Assembly (NCBI RefSeq): GCF_021134715.1
Contig: NC_060020.1
Coordinates: 2,170,001 to 2,234,000, forward strand
Length of the DNA stretch: 64,000 nt
From: Daphnia pulex
Lineage: Eukaryota; Arthropoda; Branchiopoda; Diplostraca; Daphniidae
Direction: 5' to 3'
The notes beneath the pieces are model-generated. The model saw only the letters and a program-made list of their open reading frames with translations, was not told the DNA's origin and did no database searches. Positions 38,801 to 53,800 of this stretch are shown in pieces (the first letter of the stretch is position 1; the number at the start of each line of letters is the position of its first letter). The position numbers and the translations under genes were made by a program.

Positions 38801-41800
38801 GCCGGGGAAGTGACCGTCGTTTAAAGTAAGATGCATTATCATTTAAATAATGGCGCGCAAAACTTAATCTAACCTAACCGCTCGTGATGCATCCAACCAA
38901 CAACTTTTCAAAGTCCGAGATGTCACTCACATCGAGCGACAACGTCAGACATCAAACAAACCAAAATTCGACCGACTAACGTTTCACAGTCCGGTTAAAC
39001 CGTCAAGTCGACGACGAGTTGGGTCCGGCCCGGCTGGCGGAACTTCCGTTTCACAACGTTTACAAGAGGACCCTAAAATAACTATCTTCTCTCTCTCACT
39101 TTTTCCCTTCTTCATGTGTTACAGGATGTGATCAGAGTTCATTTTACAGGTCCCGAACGGGACGAAACAACAACAACTGCCGAGCGAAAGGAACCGCCGC
39201 CGTCATCGTCGCTTGCCCGCTGACAATTGGCAATAACAAAAAAATACGAAAACAAAAAGAGTAAAGGGGTGGGCAGGCAAGGGCGAAAGAAAAGGAGATG
39301 AGGGTTGTCAACAAATGTAATTAAGCGGTCGGTGGGGATCCCGCGGGGTCGGAACCGAACGATGAGCAGCGAGCAGCCCTCCCCGCCGCGCCATCACCAC
39401 CGATAAAAACCAACGGGACAAGAAGAAGCCAATCAAATGGATTGAAGCCAATGGTGGTGGTCCCCTCCAATCATCACCACATCACAGACAGACAGACCCA
39501 CCGACAAATAAAGGAAGGGATCGTATTCGTACCCGACAAACAACAAACCCACACACACACAACTCTTGATAAGGTTTCAATTATAGTCCCCCCCCCCCTC
39601 ATATAGTTACTATATCCATGTGTGTGCGCTGACGTCATCGGAATCGCACGGCGAGAGAGAAAAATGGGGGATATTAAAAACCAGCAGACTTCCGAATTAA
39701 TCATCTTTTTTCCTTTCTTTTCTTTTCTTTACAAGCCCGATCATCCATCAACATCAGCCATTGAAAATGAAATTGAAATTGATCCAACAATATTTCCCTT
39801 CCATCTCCGTCGCCCGGTTTTTTCTCGCGACACTGGCCAATCTTACAGCGCAGAGTGGAACACACTTCCCCAAAGCTAACAAAGAGCAGTTAAAAGGCGC
39901 AGGAGAATGTGAAAGAAGAAGAGGAAGAAGAAGAAAAAATAAATAAATTCTTGCCCTCATCACCTCCCACCCCACTCCCTTCTTATCTCGTCCTCAATCA
40001 TAATTTGGCGTCACGAAAGAGACACGCCAGCGACACATCAAAGATAACAATCCGGATGGCTCTTTCTCTCTCTTGTTCCTTTTTGCTCCTTTCGTTATTT
40101 CTTGCGCTTTTCGGTCAACCAGCTGCTCTCGCTCCTGTTGTCTGTACGACACACACGCGCGTCGCTCTCGAATCGTCGAGGCCTCATTAAATAGCGAGCA
40201 ACGAGACGGTCTAAATAAAAATGGAAAAAAAGAAAAAAACAAACTGGACGACGACGCCCAAAAGGCGAAAAGACGCGTAATGCGGGAGACGAGGGGCGCA
40301 AACGAGTAGAGAGAATCGATCATTTCTGTCGAGTCTCTTCGACCGTGGAACACACACACACACACTCACAAAAGGGCATCATGATGGTAGTAGTGAGCCT
40401 GAGGGAAGGGGTATTGATTAGCACCGCAAAACGGCCCGGCAGCAGCAGCAGCAGCAGCTGGAATGACGGGCTAGGGCAACAAATGGAGGAGACAATGAAG
40501 GATATCTCTTTTCTAGGAGACGCAAGACGTAAACAGACACCCCTCCCCCACCCCACTCACCCCCCAATGAGATTGTGAGAGAGATAAATAAATAAAAAAC
40601 AAAAATACGAAAAAAGGGGTTAAGAGAGAGAGAAAAAAAAACGGGAGACTGGCGTCTACCGAGGAAAAATGAGTTAGGGGTCAATGTCACACGACCAAAG
40701 GAGATTACCCACTTTGATTTACAATCTTCGCGTGAGTCGAGTGGATTTTTTTTTTGTTTTGTTTCTTCACGGCTGTGAAAATAGAGGAGGAGAGGACATG
40801 TCAGGACCGCACCTCTTCTGGAAAAAAACAGTTTCGTGTGTGGCTCGGTGTCGTGCGTGAATGTTTTTAACTCCCAAAAAACAAAAACATAGAAAACTGC
40901 AACGACGATTATCTCTCTATGCTTCTCGCGTACGGAAATAGACAGGAAAACACACACACACAAAACAGCTGAGCGGCCCCGGTAAACAACTGCCGATCGA
41001 CTCCATTGCAATCCAGCGACAGAGTTTTCAAACGACTTTGACGCCCGTCAAAACCATTGACGTGATTTGTCATCAAAGAAATCACGTGGCACTCACTCAG
41101 AACACGAAGAGAGGGGAGCCAGTCGAAGGAGAGAATGCGAGATAATGCAACACAAAAGACGACCGAATACCAAGAAACCCAATCACGAGGAGAGTTTGGG
41201 AGGGCCGGCTAAAACAGCGCACATTTCCGATAACCCCTTTCGCCTTCCATATGGTGACAGGAAAATCTTTTCCCGACAGTCAAAGCTCTTGCGGAAAAAG
41301 AAGAAAGAAAAGAGGAAAAGAAAAGAAAGGAAAACAAACAAATAAATAACAGGGACAACAAAAAGGATCCTGGCGAACAATTGAGAATGTGTGAGAAAGT
41401 GATGGTTCCCTTTCCTTTTTTGTCGGGAGGAAACCAGGGAGATCCCCCTCCCACGTTTCTTTTCTCCCCGCTCTCAGATCGTTACAATCCCGACGCAGGA
41501 TCGGGAGAGCCTGTTGGGTAACAAGCAAGAGAATCCCACGGATATTTTCGGGGAAAAAGAGAGAGAAAGAGATCAAGGGAATTATTGCCGATCTTTTCTC
41601 ACGCGGAACAAAATACCCGGAAAAAAAAACAACAACAAAAACAAAAACAAACACATAAATCTAAGAATCCTTTTTTTTTCTTCTTTTTAACTTTCAATAA
41701 AGAAAAAAGTGATAAAACAAAGTTGCCTGTTCCATAAAATACGAGAGCAATACCCAAGATTTCGCTAGAAATATACTGCCTTCATAAATACCAAAATCAG

Positions 41801-44800
41801 AATTGCTCAGAGATTCGATGGTACCGCGACCCTATTTATAAAACATAAATCACCCTGCACAGTGCACACACACGCACACAAAGGAGAAAATGGACGGCGG
41901 AGGTAAACACAGGGACGAGCTGACGGTAAACACTGTCAATGCACTCACGATTCCTTTTTACGTCCCTCCCAGAGGATTCCCGGAAGAAAGAATCACGTCC
42001 ATCGGTATAAAGGCATTTGTAGAACCAAAACAACAGGGTCAACGAGTGGCACACTAAAACGCAGTCCCACCCATGTCCTAGTAAACAGTCTAGACCGTCT
42101 TTTTTTTTTCCTCCAAGGGAGGCTTCCACTTCCGGCTCCAGGATCGAATCGATGATTCGCCAATCATCTTTCTTCCACGACACGCACGCAAACACGCACA
42201 GGGAAAAAAAAAGTGAAAAACAGTTAATGGTCCATTGTGTGAAGTAATGATTGAACGTCTCCAAACTTTTCCATGTCCAGTTAATGAATCAAAAGTGGAC
42301 CAACAAACCCAAACATTCATCCCCCCCCCTCGCTGCTATTCAAAGAATCAACAATCCATCCATCGGTGCTGTTGTTTGTTGATGTTGGATCCTGGTCAGA
42401 TCATCCAGCCCAACAATAACGTGAGTGATTGAAAAGAGTAAACTCAAAAATAAATTTGAATGTTGGACTGCCAAAAAGGAAATGAAACCGCCGGCCTTTT
42501 TTCTACTTCAAATCTCCGTGAAAAAGAATTGACTGGCAGAGTTAGTGGTGGCTGGCTCTCTCGAAAATTGTTGGACGTATTGACCCAAAGAACTTGAGAG
42601 TATGGTGGAGCGAGTCAATACACAAAAGTGGCAGATGAAATAACCCGCCAACACCCAATGTTCGAGAAGGAAAGGTTGAGGAAAAAATAAATAAAAAGGC
42701 TGGAAAGAAAAGGGCGCACCCAGTAACGGAGCATCAAGTGTTGCACGAATGCAAATCTTTTCGGTGGTTTATTTTTTTCAAGGAACTTTTTGTCCATTTC
42801 CCTAGTCTTATATGACTCGACCCCCCCGGTTCCCCCCAGTCTCATTTCCATACTGTCGGAACAACTTTTCTTCACACCCCTTCAAACCGTCGATCCTATC
42901 GAAATGAAAAAGAAAAAAAATTCATCGTTCAAACAGCGGATATTGACGGTTATATAACTCGGGGCCGACCGAGAGGTGAATGCTATTTATTGATCTTGGA
43001 TCAACACACACACGCACACACACACACCCAGAAAATTCGGGACAGATCTGCAGGAATATCGCCGTCCTGGACAAGTCGAAATAATGAGAAACATGGAGAA
43101 TTGAACAGCGAGACAGAAATGTCTAATTTGCAGTTCTCAAAGTAGAGAAGAAGAAGAAAAATAAAACTGAATTTGAGTCGGAGCGTGAAAACCCGTAGTG
43201 GATTCAGTCGCAGAATGAAAAAAAGTGGAACGAAAAAATAAAAAAAAAGGGGAGCTGGGATGAAGCCAGGTTCCATTATCCGAGGTGGTCTTCCATATAC
43301 AAGAGAGACGAGCCGAGATCTCCAGGGAAAATGGCACATCAATAAATAAATAAATAAATAAATAATGTAACGTCAAGTCAAAGGAGGATCGGAGCAACGA
43401 TGCGTGAAATGTCCAGTGCGAGTCGCTGCCCACCACAGTCCAACGAGCTGGCCAGCGACAACGAGAAATAAGACCGTTGGCGTGAGACGTGGGGAGAGAA
43501 AACATCAGAGAAAAGGAACCAAAAAGGGACCAGGAAAGACCAGGACCTTATTCCCACGGAGAGAGAGAAAAAAAAAAGGGAAACCCACGAAAGATTGAAG
43601 GAATAATAATCTCCTTCATCTCGTTATTCATTCCAGTAGCGGTTCACCAAAGTCGGTGAACTGGGCAACGTGAATTACATTTCCAGTCATCTGGTCTCTC
43701 TCGTTGAAGCGAGTCGGACTCGACGACTCAATCCCGCCTCCCTCCGCATCTCAAACCGGATACGAGGATTGTGTCCGCACAACCAACTGCGATCTCAAAG
43801 AGGGAGGGGGGAACCGAGACGGCAAATTCAATTCGTCTGGTTAACAAATCACGTCAAGACTCCACTTGCTACTCCTTCCCATTTCCCCGAGAAAGAAACA
43901 AACAAAACCAAACAAAAGACAACAAATCCATTTTCTTCCAGCGCTAAACAAGTTAAGTCAACAAAAAGAAACACAACCGCTGCTGGGTTACACGCAAGAA
44001 CTGGCCATTCGACGATCAAATCTCTGCGCATTCCCCTCCGCCAACGTTCCGATCCTCAATACCCAATCATCCCCTTCTCGCTCACCCAACAAACATGCGA
44101 CGCTAATGGGGCGAATGTGGTCTACCACCCATTCGGGTTCGCCCAGTCGTTAACAAGGCAATCAAGACATCATCGCCAGCGAGTCATATAGTACACACCA
44201 CACACTATTACGACTACTGCTACTACTACTCCAACCAAAAAAGGAAAACTTGACTCCGACCCCACCCTCTGCATACCCTATTCATATCCATGATAATGTC
44301 CACGACCACTGACTTCTTCTCTTGTCGACATTTCTTTTGTTTCGTTGGCCTTCCTCTTGTCACTATACCCTCAATTTTCTTATTTTTCTCCCAGTTCGGA
44401 CGACCGAACCGGAGAACCCCTCCTCCTCCCTTCACGCAACCAAGTCATGGGATCATTGTCCAGCGAGGGCTTTCCGCTCCGATTCCATCAAGACATTCAT
44501 CATGATGCAATCCAAAAAGGTTCGTCTCCCTCTCTCTCTCTCACTCTGCCCTTAAAATACGACGAGGAGGGAGGAAATTCGATTCCATCGGAGCGAATCG
44601 GACACACATACACATACTACACAAGTATTGAGAAAAGCTGACGCACAACTCCATCCGGAGTGTCAAAAAATATGGGACCCAGAGATTTTGGCTGGCAAAG
44701 TCCATAGACGTCAAAAACTGGGATGCGTCAAAGAAAAAAAAAGAGAAAAAAGCTTTAAAGAAAAGGGACTTACCATTTTCAAAAAAGTATTCGGTCTCGC

Positions 44801-47800
44801 TGTAGCGCTCGTCGGTAAATCCAGGGCGCTTGGCTTTCAACGCCCGCGTCTCAATTTTAGCCTTTTAACACGAAAGAAAAAAAAACAGCAAACATTGAAC
44901 AATTTAAAAATCAGAAATTCAGTTGACTCTGGTGGAAGACACAATCGAAAGCATTTCAATTTCAAAATCGCTAGCCTCATTTTCCCCGTATTTCTCGCCT
45001 CGTGTGAGCGCCCAGGCAAAATGAAAAAGTTTGAATAACAATAGGGGCAATCTGTATAATAACACAATCTCAAAGGAGCTCAAAGTTTGACAGTTTCTTC
45101 AACCGAGAAGGATGGAAGAAAAATACACTGTTGAATAAAAACCAAAAAGCCGAGAGCCGATACGAGCATAGTGCTTAAGACTTTTCCCACCACTGTCAAA
45201 CGTTTGATCACACCTCGAATCACATTTTGATAAGACTTTTTCTCACGCTACACCAAGCTCCTTGTGCATAATTGAAAAAAGTCACGGCCAGAAATAAACA
45301 GGGGAATTTATGATTCTGGAGAATTCATTAAATTCTAGTTTCTTTTTTTTAAATATTGAACTTTGGGAAAATGTAATTAAGGCCCCTCCGAAAGTAACTT
45401 ATTTTCCCTCCTGACAAAAATTCAATATTTACAGAGTAAAAAGGAAAAAAAAAAATCTACTTACTCGCTTAACATCTTTAAAAGGCTCAATTTGATCATC
45501 GTGATGTTTCCTTTTGGCCTCTGAAGCGACTCCCGCGTTGATCATGGCGGCCACTGCTGCAGCGCTGCCATTGGCCTCCACGGGCCGATTCTCTCGTTCG
45601 GACACCTGAGCAAACAAAAATAAAAACAATTCCACCATTAATACATTTTATTTACGAAGTAACACGACTTTCTACTCAGAGGACAATTCTAGATGGCCCC
45701 GTGTGTCATCAAATTATTTGGTGGATTGTGTCGGCTAAAATGATCCCCCCCCCCCTCCCCGTCACAACAGAACTCGTTAAACGACATCGAAGCGGCAGAA
45801 GGACATAAATTGAGAGGTTTAGGTGATGACCTTTCAAAAGAAATAAAATGTCGGACTTTTATACATTTTATATTTCTATCCTCTACTATCCACGCGTGTT
45901 CTCTGTCTCTTGGTCTGATTCGAAGCCTTTTGGGAACGGAACTTTTGACTCTTTAGCGAGCGTAGTGGTAGTAGTAGTCGGGCACGAGTTACGGCTCTAG
46001 AGTTCCCAACTCTTAATGAATCCCAAAAGCATTGAGAGCGGGACCGAGGGGTAACGTTAGCCGTCGCTTCCCAAATACACTCGATGATAATGATGAGAGT
46101 GCCAAATGGAATCAAAAGAAAAGAGAGCGAAAAATATTTTTTAAAAAGGGATGAGGGAACAGGTTGATGAAAGCAAACGTCAAAACGGAATATTGAGGTT
46201 GCCATCTGAAATCGTCTTTGCATTTGAATTGTTGATGAGGGGGATTCTTATTCCAACTGGATTATGAGACGCGTCGAAGGCAAGCAAGCAGGCACAAGCT
46301 CCATCAGTTTTGCATGATCAATTCCTCATAAATCATCGCGAATGAAAAAAAAGAGGAGGGTGAAGTGATAAGAGAAATATAAAAAGACAGACAGGCGAAA
46401 CTGAGAGCGAGAAAAAATACTACAAACAATACTGCCAGGGAAAGTGAATTGAATCATTCACAGCATCGCGGAGCTGACGTCAATGCCGCGCCACTCACAC
46501 GCATCACACTGGCAGAGTGTATAGCCATGACTCAAATACTTGAGCTGACTTTAAATACTTGAAAAGAGTTGAGCTAGAGTAAGGGATCGTGTTCTTTCTT
46601 CGTCTGGATAACTACTCAATGGGCCACTTTGAGTTGTCTGTCCCGTTTTTTTTTTTGACATGTCGAAACGGAACAGGACGGGGGAAGAGAGAAAAAAACG
46701 AAGTAAATATCGCCAACAGAATAAACACGGAAATAAATAAATAAATAACAAGAGTCTTTATAGGACGAATGATTATTTGAAGGCGTCAAATGCAAACAAG
46801 ACACGTCTTTTCTATTTTTCTGACCTCTTTTGCTCTTGGGCAAGAGTGGCGAGCAAGTAGGTAAGAAGAGTTGTATCAATACAAGACAAGAGGAGCTGCC
46901 AGCCCTTGTCTATGAGATGAGATGAGCAAATAGCAGCGAGAAAGTTGCGAGCAGCGCGAAGAATCAACAGAAACTCCCAAGAAATGTACGCACATCACAC
47001 ACACGCGGCGAGAGAGTGTACACTGGGAGTTTGTCCCCAACTTGTAATTATTAGTCATGTTTAATTAACAAGGTACTAATCCACGTTGCATTAAAACGAT
47101 CAATATCTTGTTAATAATGCTTAGCCTCCCTTCTATAATATATTTTTTAATAATAAATAATAAAGTATAATCGATAACTGGGCCATAATTGGCGTTGGCA
47201 TTTCATCATCTCTTGCTATCGATTTTCTCTCGTTCCTTTTTTTTTATTCGGGGAAAAAAAACCCAGACAATTGGTTTACGTTTCCTGGGCAACTGAGTCT
47301 ACACCATCAGGACGGGACACACGAAAAAAACAAAACTAAAAGCAATAAACAAGTCGGGAGGGAAACAATATCATCAATTAATTTTGATATTGTCTGCGAG
47401 GGGGGTATATGTGTGGTGTAGGAAGGCAGCCAGAAGTCGAAAGAACGCAGCACAAGTGTTCCAGCTGGGGAATAGATGGATATACAAAGGTGCGTGTGCT
47501 CGTTACGTTTTGTTACATAGCTCCCCAGCTCCCACTCATCGTATAAGACGACGATCCAAGAAAAAGAATATATATATATATATATACAGGAACAAGAAGA
47601 GGATTACTACCCCAGTCCGAATAACGACGTCATTAAAACAGAGCACGATGAAATGCGTCCCCCCTACCCGCCACCGTCTCCCGTTGCCTAGCGGGAGAGC
47701 CCGGACTATAGATGCGTCGTTGTATATTCAGTTGGCATTAGGGACTCCGGGAGCCGCTCCGACACCTTATTGTGTTGCGTCCGTAAAAAAATACGAAATA

Positions 47801-50800
47801 AGACGAGAGAAAGCGTTGATTTCATTACCGGCGTTTAACGAGAGGGAGAGCGGAAAGAAAAGAGGAGAAAAGGTCCCCCCCCCCCTCCCAACATATAACA
47901 CAGTGGGAAATGCGTGTCTCGGACGGAAAAGTCAAATGTTCCGTCCCGAAGGATTGAGATATTCCGAGAACTCCAAACGAAAAAAGGACTCGGAGTGAAA
48001 GAAAAATAAAAGTTTTTGGCACGACACGGCGGCACACGGATAGAGAGGGGCGACTCGAGAGAGTCTTTGTCGGTTAAACGAATCGACTCGACCCACGAAC
48101 ACATACTTTTGTGGGGCGATGGCTGTCGGATAATGAGCAAAGTTCGGACAAAGTTGCTTCTCTCTCCAGCTGACACACAGGGACCGCTGAAACCGACAGG
48201 CGTCAAAACTATTTCAACTTTCAACGACTACGAACCCAAAGGTGAAGAATAATGGCAGGATCAAAAAAGAAAAAAAGAAAAAGGTTTGATCGAAGAGCCA
48301 ATTAACAACTCACACCCAAAGTTTCTAAAGAGCATATTCCGGAATCGAATCCTCCCTCTCTCTCATCAAAATTATTTAAATTCGCGAATGTTCAAACTAG
48401 TTGACACCGTTCCAAATCAACTTCAAGTTGGCAACGAACCTGCCGTGCCCCACCCAAAATCCTGTGTCGCCTACAAGTCAAGAAACGGCAACAGGCCTCA
48501 GAAATTAATTGGCTCCCGGATCATAAACTCATTCGTCCAACCGAATGGGAGTCCAATGCCAACTTTATTCAACCGAAAGAAACTAAAACATAAAACACAG
48601 GCGACTGGTCTGGTCTCTCGCTCTACAAAGAATCCCACAAACTCTACAAAGAAACCGACAATTAAAAAAGAGGATGAGCATATTTCTGGGGATCACCCAA
48701 GTGAGGCAAGATTTACGATGACATCAAAACTTGAACTCGATGACCTTTACGGCAACAATGACGTAATTCAAACAGCGGTATGCAAAATAGAAGAGAAGCG
48801 TGCAATCTAATTAATTCGCAATGGCCTGCTCTGGCAAAGTCTGCTATAGGAGGGTGGAATGAAAGATGCAAACAAAAAGAAACTTTCAAAAAACAGGGAT
48901 CCTTGGCCAAACAACAGGACCCCGCCACACAGGGAAATGCCTCCCACAAATCCGGATTTCTTTAGGCGTGGCGAGGAGCCCATATGTTGACAAGCCTTCA
49001 AACCAGGTAAAGAGACTATTTGAACCGAGGGAAAAGAGACAGGCGCCAATAGACAGGGGCAAACAAAAATAAACCTTATTTAAATTTCATTTTCTCCCCC
49101 TTTCGACCGTCGGTCCCCGGGAGCCGAAAATTCTTAGCTTACAGCATCAGTGACATTCCGCGTGATGGATCACAGTGACGTCAGAATGTCATCACAACAA
49201 GGGAAATATTTGCTCCTACCCCCCCCCCCCCCCTCTTTTCTGACGTTGGTAAAAGTCGGCACACGGGGGCGAGAGATCCGAAACACAATGGTGGGCTCCC
49301 CTCCAATATCGAAATCATCTGTGCCAGCCCAAGGAAAGTCGGAGAAACGACTATAGACCAGTAAACACCACACACCACCACACAACGCGCACACACGACA
49401 CACACATAGACCAAGCCAAAAAAGCTGGAAACTATTTCTATTTCCAGACATTCTTCTATGCCCTCCCAACACCGCTGGTATCTCCTCTCTCTCGGTCTCT
49501 CATTTTCTTCCTACTACACCGACCACGAAAACAAAATATATATATAATCATAAGGAGGGGGTGGGGGAGTGAGTAGGAAAAAGAAGGACGGAGTAAAAGC
49601 TACTCTCTTTCTCTCTCTCTTTGCTCTGCTATTGCAACAACGACGCCCAGTGACAAGTAGCTATCTCGGCAATCCATCAGTTGTGGAAAACCTCCTCCGG
49701 AATCCACCAACAGTGGAGCGCGTGCCATGCCGGGGTCTGTGTCGTGCGCCTCGGGTATCCTCCCAGCAACTTAAGGGAAGACGTTCCTTCTTCTCAATTC
49801 ATTCCGCCTTTTCTGCTACACTGGGATCTTTCATCCACAACCTAAGGAGTGGGGACCACTTTTTTTGTTTTCTCTTTTTCATTTTCACTGGAGGAAAAAA
49901 AAAAAATGCACAAGAATAACTACTAAGCCCCCCCACAAACCCCAAGCAGGGGAAAAAAATAAATACAAAGCAAAACAATCTACGGAATGCGTTCCACCAT
50001 GCGGCGGCTTCTTACTTCATTCGGCTCCATCTCGGTTTCGGAGAAATTATAAAAAACCAAGAAAAAGAAAGAAAAAAAAAACGCATAACAGATGTTACGA
50101 GATACTGTTGCCCAATCTCTGCGTGCCTTCAATTAAATTTGGTTTCTTTTTTTCTTTCTTGAATCCTCCGCACAACTTTTCCTAACATTTATAGGGCGAT
50201 TTGAAAAGTTCCAGAATGGCAATCATTCCGATCTCCTATCGTCTTTATCACTTTCGTTCAGCCAAAAGAGTGTAGGGGGTGTTTGTCTTCCCCACTCACC
50301 AAAATGAGCCTCTTGCTAACCCATCAACACGGCCCAGGAGCAGACCAACCGGCCCCCAACCCAGTAAAAACAATGAACGAAAATGAGGGGTTACCGAGTT
50401 CAAAACGTTCAGGCGCTCGGGTGCCAAAATCAGCAAAAGTTCCTCATTCCTTTAACGAACCGAATAGTAGCTTTGGAGACTGAAAAGAGACATCATTACG
50501 TAAGCAAAAGAAACTTCCGTCTACTAACCTCCCCCCACCCCTCACATAAAATCTTTTTTTCTTTTACAGTTTTTGTTTCCCTCCTTAAAGTCTCCCTTCA
50601 AAATCCCATCAAATTGGAGCCCTAAATTGGGGTTATATATATTTTTTTTCTCACTTGAGTTCCTTTTTATTTTATTTGTCTCTTTATTTTTCCTTCTTCC
50701 TTTTAAAGAAAGAAAAAAATAGATGGGCCTACAAGGCAAACACGTTGGTTGGAAGCTTATCCGATTACATGCCGTCATTCCGGCGATGCGCGCAACATCA

Positions 50801-53800
50801 CTACATTTTTCCTTCTGTTCCGTTCTTCTCTTTTAAAATAAATTTCTTTTATTATGGTCGGTTGTCGACGATTTCTCAGCGAGCAGAGTGGTAACATGGG
50901 CGTGATTTTTCTTTTTTCTTTGATCAACTCCTTTTTGCCGTAAACAGCATATGGCAAAGAAAATGTTTAAAAAAACATTTTAATGATGATGTTGCGAATG
51001 GAGTGAATTACCGCGGTCGGAAAGATGGATTCCCCATCTCTGAAAAAGACGGGAACCAACAACGGGTAGAGTCAAGTAAAAGTCAAGTGAAAAATGGGTG
51101 AAGAATGTTTGACGTTCACAGCAGGGGGCCCCAAGTATCAAATTTGCGCCATAAGACACTCTATATCGCTCTTATTCCTCTAGTGCCACTCCTAGGTTAC
51201 TAACGCTCCAAGATGTGGCGCTGTTGTAATTGCCGCATTAAAACAAAAGTAACGAGCTGATCTTGCAGCAACCCAACCAGTAAGAATCTTCTCCTCTTCT
51301 TACTCTTCTTCATCATTTTCCGATTTTCCAGTGCGCTCGACACATGGGAGATAAAAAAAAAAAAAAACCGAAAAACAAAAAGCAAAAATAGGCCAAGAAA
51401 TAAGTTGCGTGTTAACCAAAGATCAAATTGACTGAGAAAGAGACGGGACCTATAATGAGAAATCCGAACCCTCCTTAAGAAAAAGAAAATAAATTTCATC
51501 TATCCGCGCATTGAAATTGGGTGGAGATCATCTTTCGCGTGCTCGGTCGAATTATGAAACTAGAAGAAGAAAAAAAAATGAGGGTACATAACGAACAAAC
51601 GGCAACAGCGAACGAAAGAATTTCGGTCAATTTCAAAGAAAAGTCGTAGGGAGAGTAGAGAGAAAAAAAAATATAGATCTAAGAATTTCCGTTTTGATTT
51701 TCAGGAAGTTTCCCGTGTCTGTTTCTCTTGTTTACTTGGGGAACTCACAGAAATAGAGTTGCCGCTTCCGGCTATATAAGGGTCTGTGTGTGTGTGTGTG
51801 TGCGGCAGGAGCATTGGCGGCGGTGGTAGTAGTCGCTCACGGCCTTGTCTCTTTTGACGATCGGGAACGATCGATCTCTCAGACTGGCTCTTTTTGGCTC
51901 TCTCGAAATCTTCGCGATGAAGGCAGAAGCAGCAACATCCACACACGCAGGCGAAAACACACAAAGAGCCTCTTTTTTCCCTTTCGTCTTACGGTACAAA
52001 TAGGACGAAAAAGTCGAAGAAGAAAAAGAAAAAAAGGGCCGATTTTCTACTGGTCTGGAACGCATATAAATATATATTGCACCACGAGTAAAGAGAGATT
52101 TCACACAAAGAACTGCGGAAATCCTTTACTCTCCCGCCGGAAAGAGGAATATTCCTCGCTCCCGTTTTCATCGAGCAAAAGAAAAAAAAAATAAAGGCAA
52201 AAGAGATAGACTTTGAGCCTTTTTTTCAGGAGTAGCGTAGCCTAAAGAAAAGCAACAAGAAGACAGGAATACAGACATTCTAATCGGTTCCAATGCAAAT
52301 CACCGTTGGATTGTCGATGGAGAAAAGCAGCTCAAAAGGATTGTGAAAACGATAGGAGAGTCTTGAATCGACTTGGAAACCTACTGCCACTTGTATCGCA
52401 GAAATCCTGTCCCTCTACTGTGAGAGTAGTGACAAGAGATCCGTGTTTCTGTCAATCCCAGTACATCAATTCCAACAGACCAAACACAAATCCATCGATA
52501 AAAAAAAAAAAACCTGGTGGCAATCTTCTTTCTTTATCGCATCTTCATTCGATCCTCCTTTCGAGACGATTTTTTTCCAGGATGCCAAAATCATTTTCCA
52601 TCACCTCCCCCTCTTTCCCCCCACCAAAAAAAAAAATAAAATAAAAAATAGATGGTCTAAAGCAACTGGATCGATTGGCTCATCTGGAAGAGACTAGCAG
52701 TCAGCCCGCCTTCCAACCCCTTCAAAAACTCATGTTTAGGCGAACATGAGGTGCAAACATTTCCAGTGAATTTTATCGCTTCCATCAACACACACATGCC
52801 GAGCCTTACAAAAACAAAAGGCGCAAATTTTTTAAAAGGTTAGATATAGAGTATGACTTTTGCCCGACACTTGTTTGCGTCCGAATGACGACAGCATTCC
52901 ACCACCACCACCACTCCTACACGCTATAGCCAACACGCCAGGCATTGGGTAAATAAACAGACCCCACGTCTAACAAGGTATGCACACACACTCACACACA
53001 CGAGTACATCATAGCGTTAAGGCTAACACATCTGATATATGATGGGTCTTAGGGTCCATCTTTTGATTCCCTACCCCTTTTTTTGGGGCTGGATCGAGTG
53101 TTTTACTACCTTGAGACGACTACGTTGCGGTTGAAACGGGGCCATGAGAACGGGCGAATTGGTGGCGGCCATGGCGCTGTAAGCGGCCACGGCTGATCCT
53201 TGTTGGTGTGCGGCCAGTTGATGAGCGGCGGCGGCAAAAGCTGCCACGGCGGCCGCCGCGTTTTGTTGCAGGGCCGGCAGGAGCAGAGCCCCCGATGGGG
53301 TCAGCATTGGCTGTAGGGTCAGTCCCATCGACGTCGAGGGCAGCTGATGGGCGGCAGCGTGATGATGGACATGGTGGGCATGCGGATGAGGCTGCTGCTG
53401 AGGCTGCTGCTGGATATGATGGGCATGAGGGTGGTGATGGTGTTGATGAGGATGGTGGTGAGGATGATGATGAGGCTGATGCTGCGGTGGTGGCAGAGTT
53501 AGCTGGATGGGCGGCGCTGTTGTTAACGGATGAAGAAACGGTAATAGCCACGGATGCTGCATTTCCGTCACCTTTCAATTGTTTCGCTTCAAACTCAATT
53601 CAACCGATGCTAAACAACAACAACAACAACAACTGGAAAGAGACGTGCATAAGTGAGTGTTTGTCTCTCCTTCTCTCTGCCTCTGGACTCTTTTCAAGTG
53701 GCTGGACCGAGAACGGCGACACTTGAAAACGATGACCGCTCAAAGTTCAAACGGGCAGGAACACCAACAACAAAACGGCCGAAGAATTTTCTTTTTTCTT

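Larger units (their letters stand above)
26084..44773 (-). other. Giant RPUSD2 intron (18.7 kb)
   Basis: Between the exon encoding GLRKVYPYY and the exon encoding YFFENG. Open frames on both strands are short, low in complexity or Arg/Lys/Ser-biased, and none is recognisable. The intron is full of simple sequence: a 16-C run at 31520-31535, (GA)10 at 33491-33510, CAG repeats near 40440-40460, AC repeats at 43004-43029 and AAAT repeats at 43341-43364. No nested gene can be supported from sequence alone. Confidence 0.7.

Noticed and set aside
43670..44191. 173-codon open frame on +
   Set aside because: No domain, biased composition, lies in intron sequence full of simple repeats.
47384..47998. 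204-codon open frame on +
   Set aside because: Arg/Lys/Ser-biased, includes a translated AT microsatellite, no recognisable domain and no splice context; most likely a chance frame in intron sequence.
53208..53726. 172-codon open frame on + (Gly/Asp/Glu/Ala-rich)
   Set aside because: It is the reverse-strand shadow of the His/Ala-rich segment 53110-53562; its composition is what antisense of CAT and GCC codons gives.
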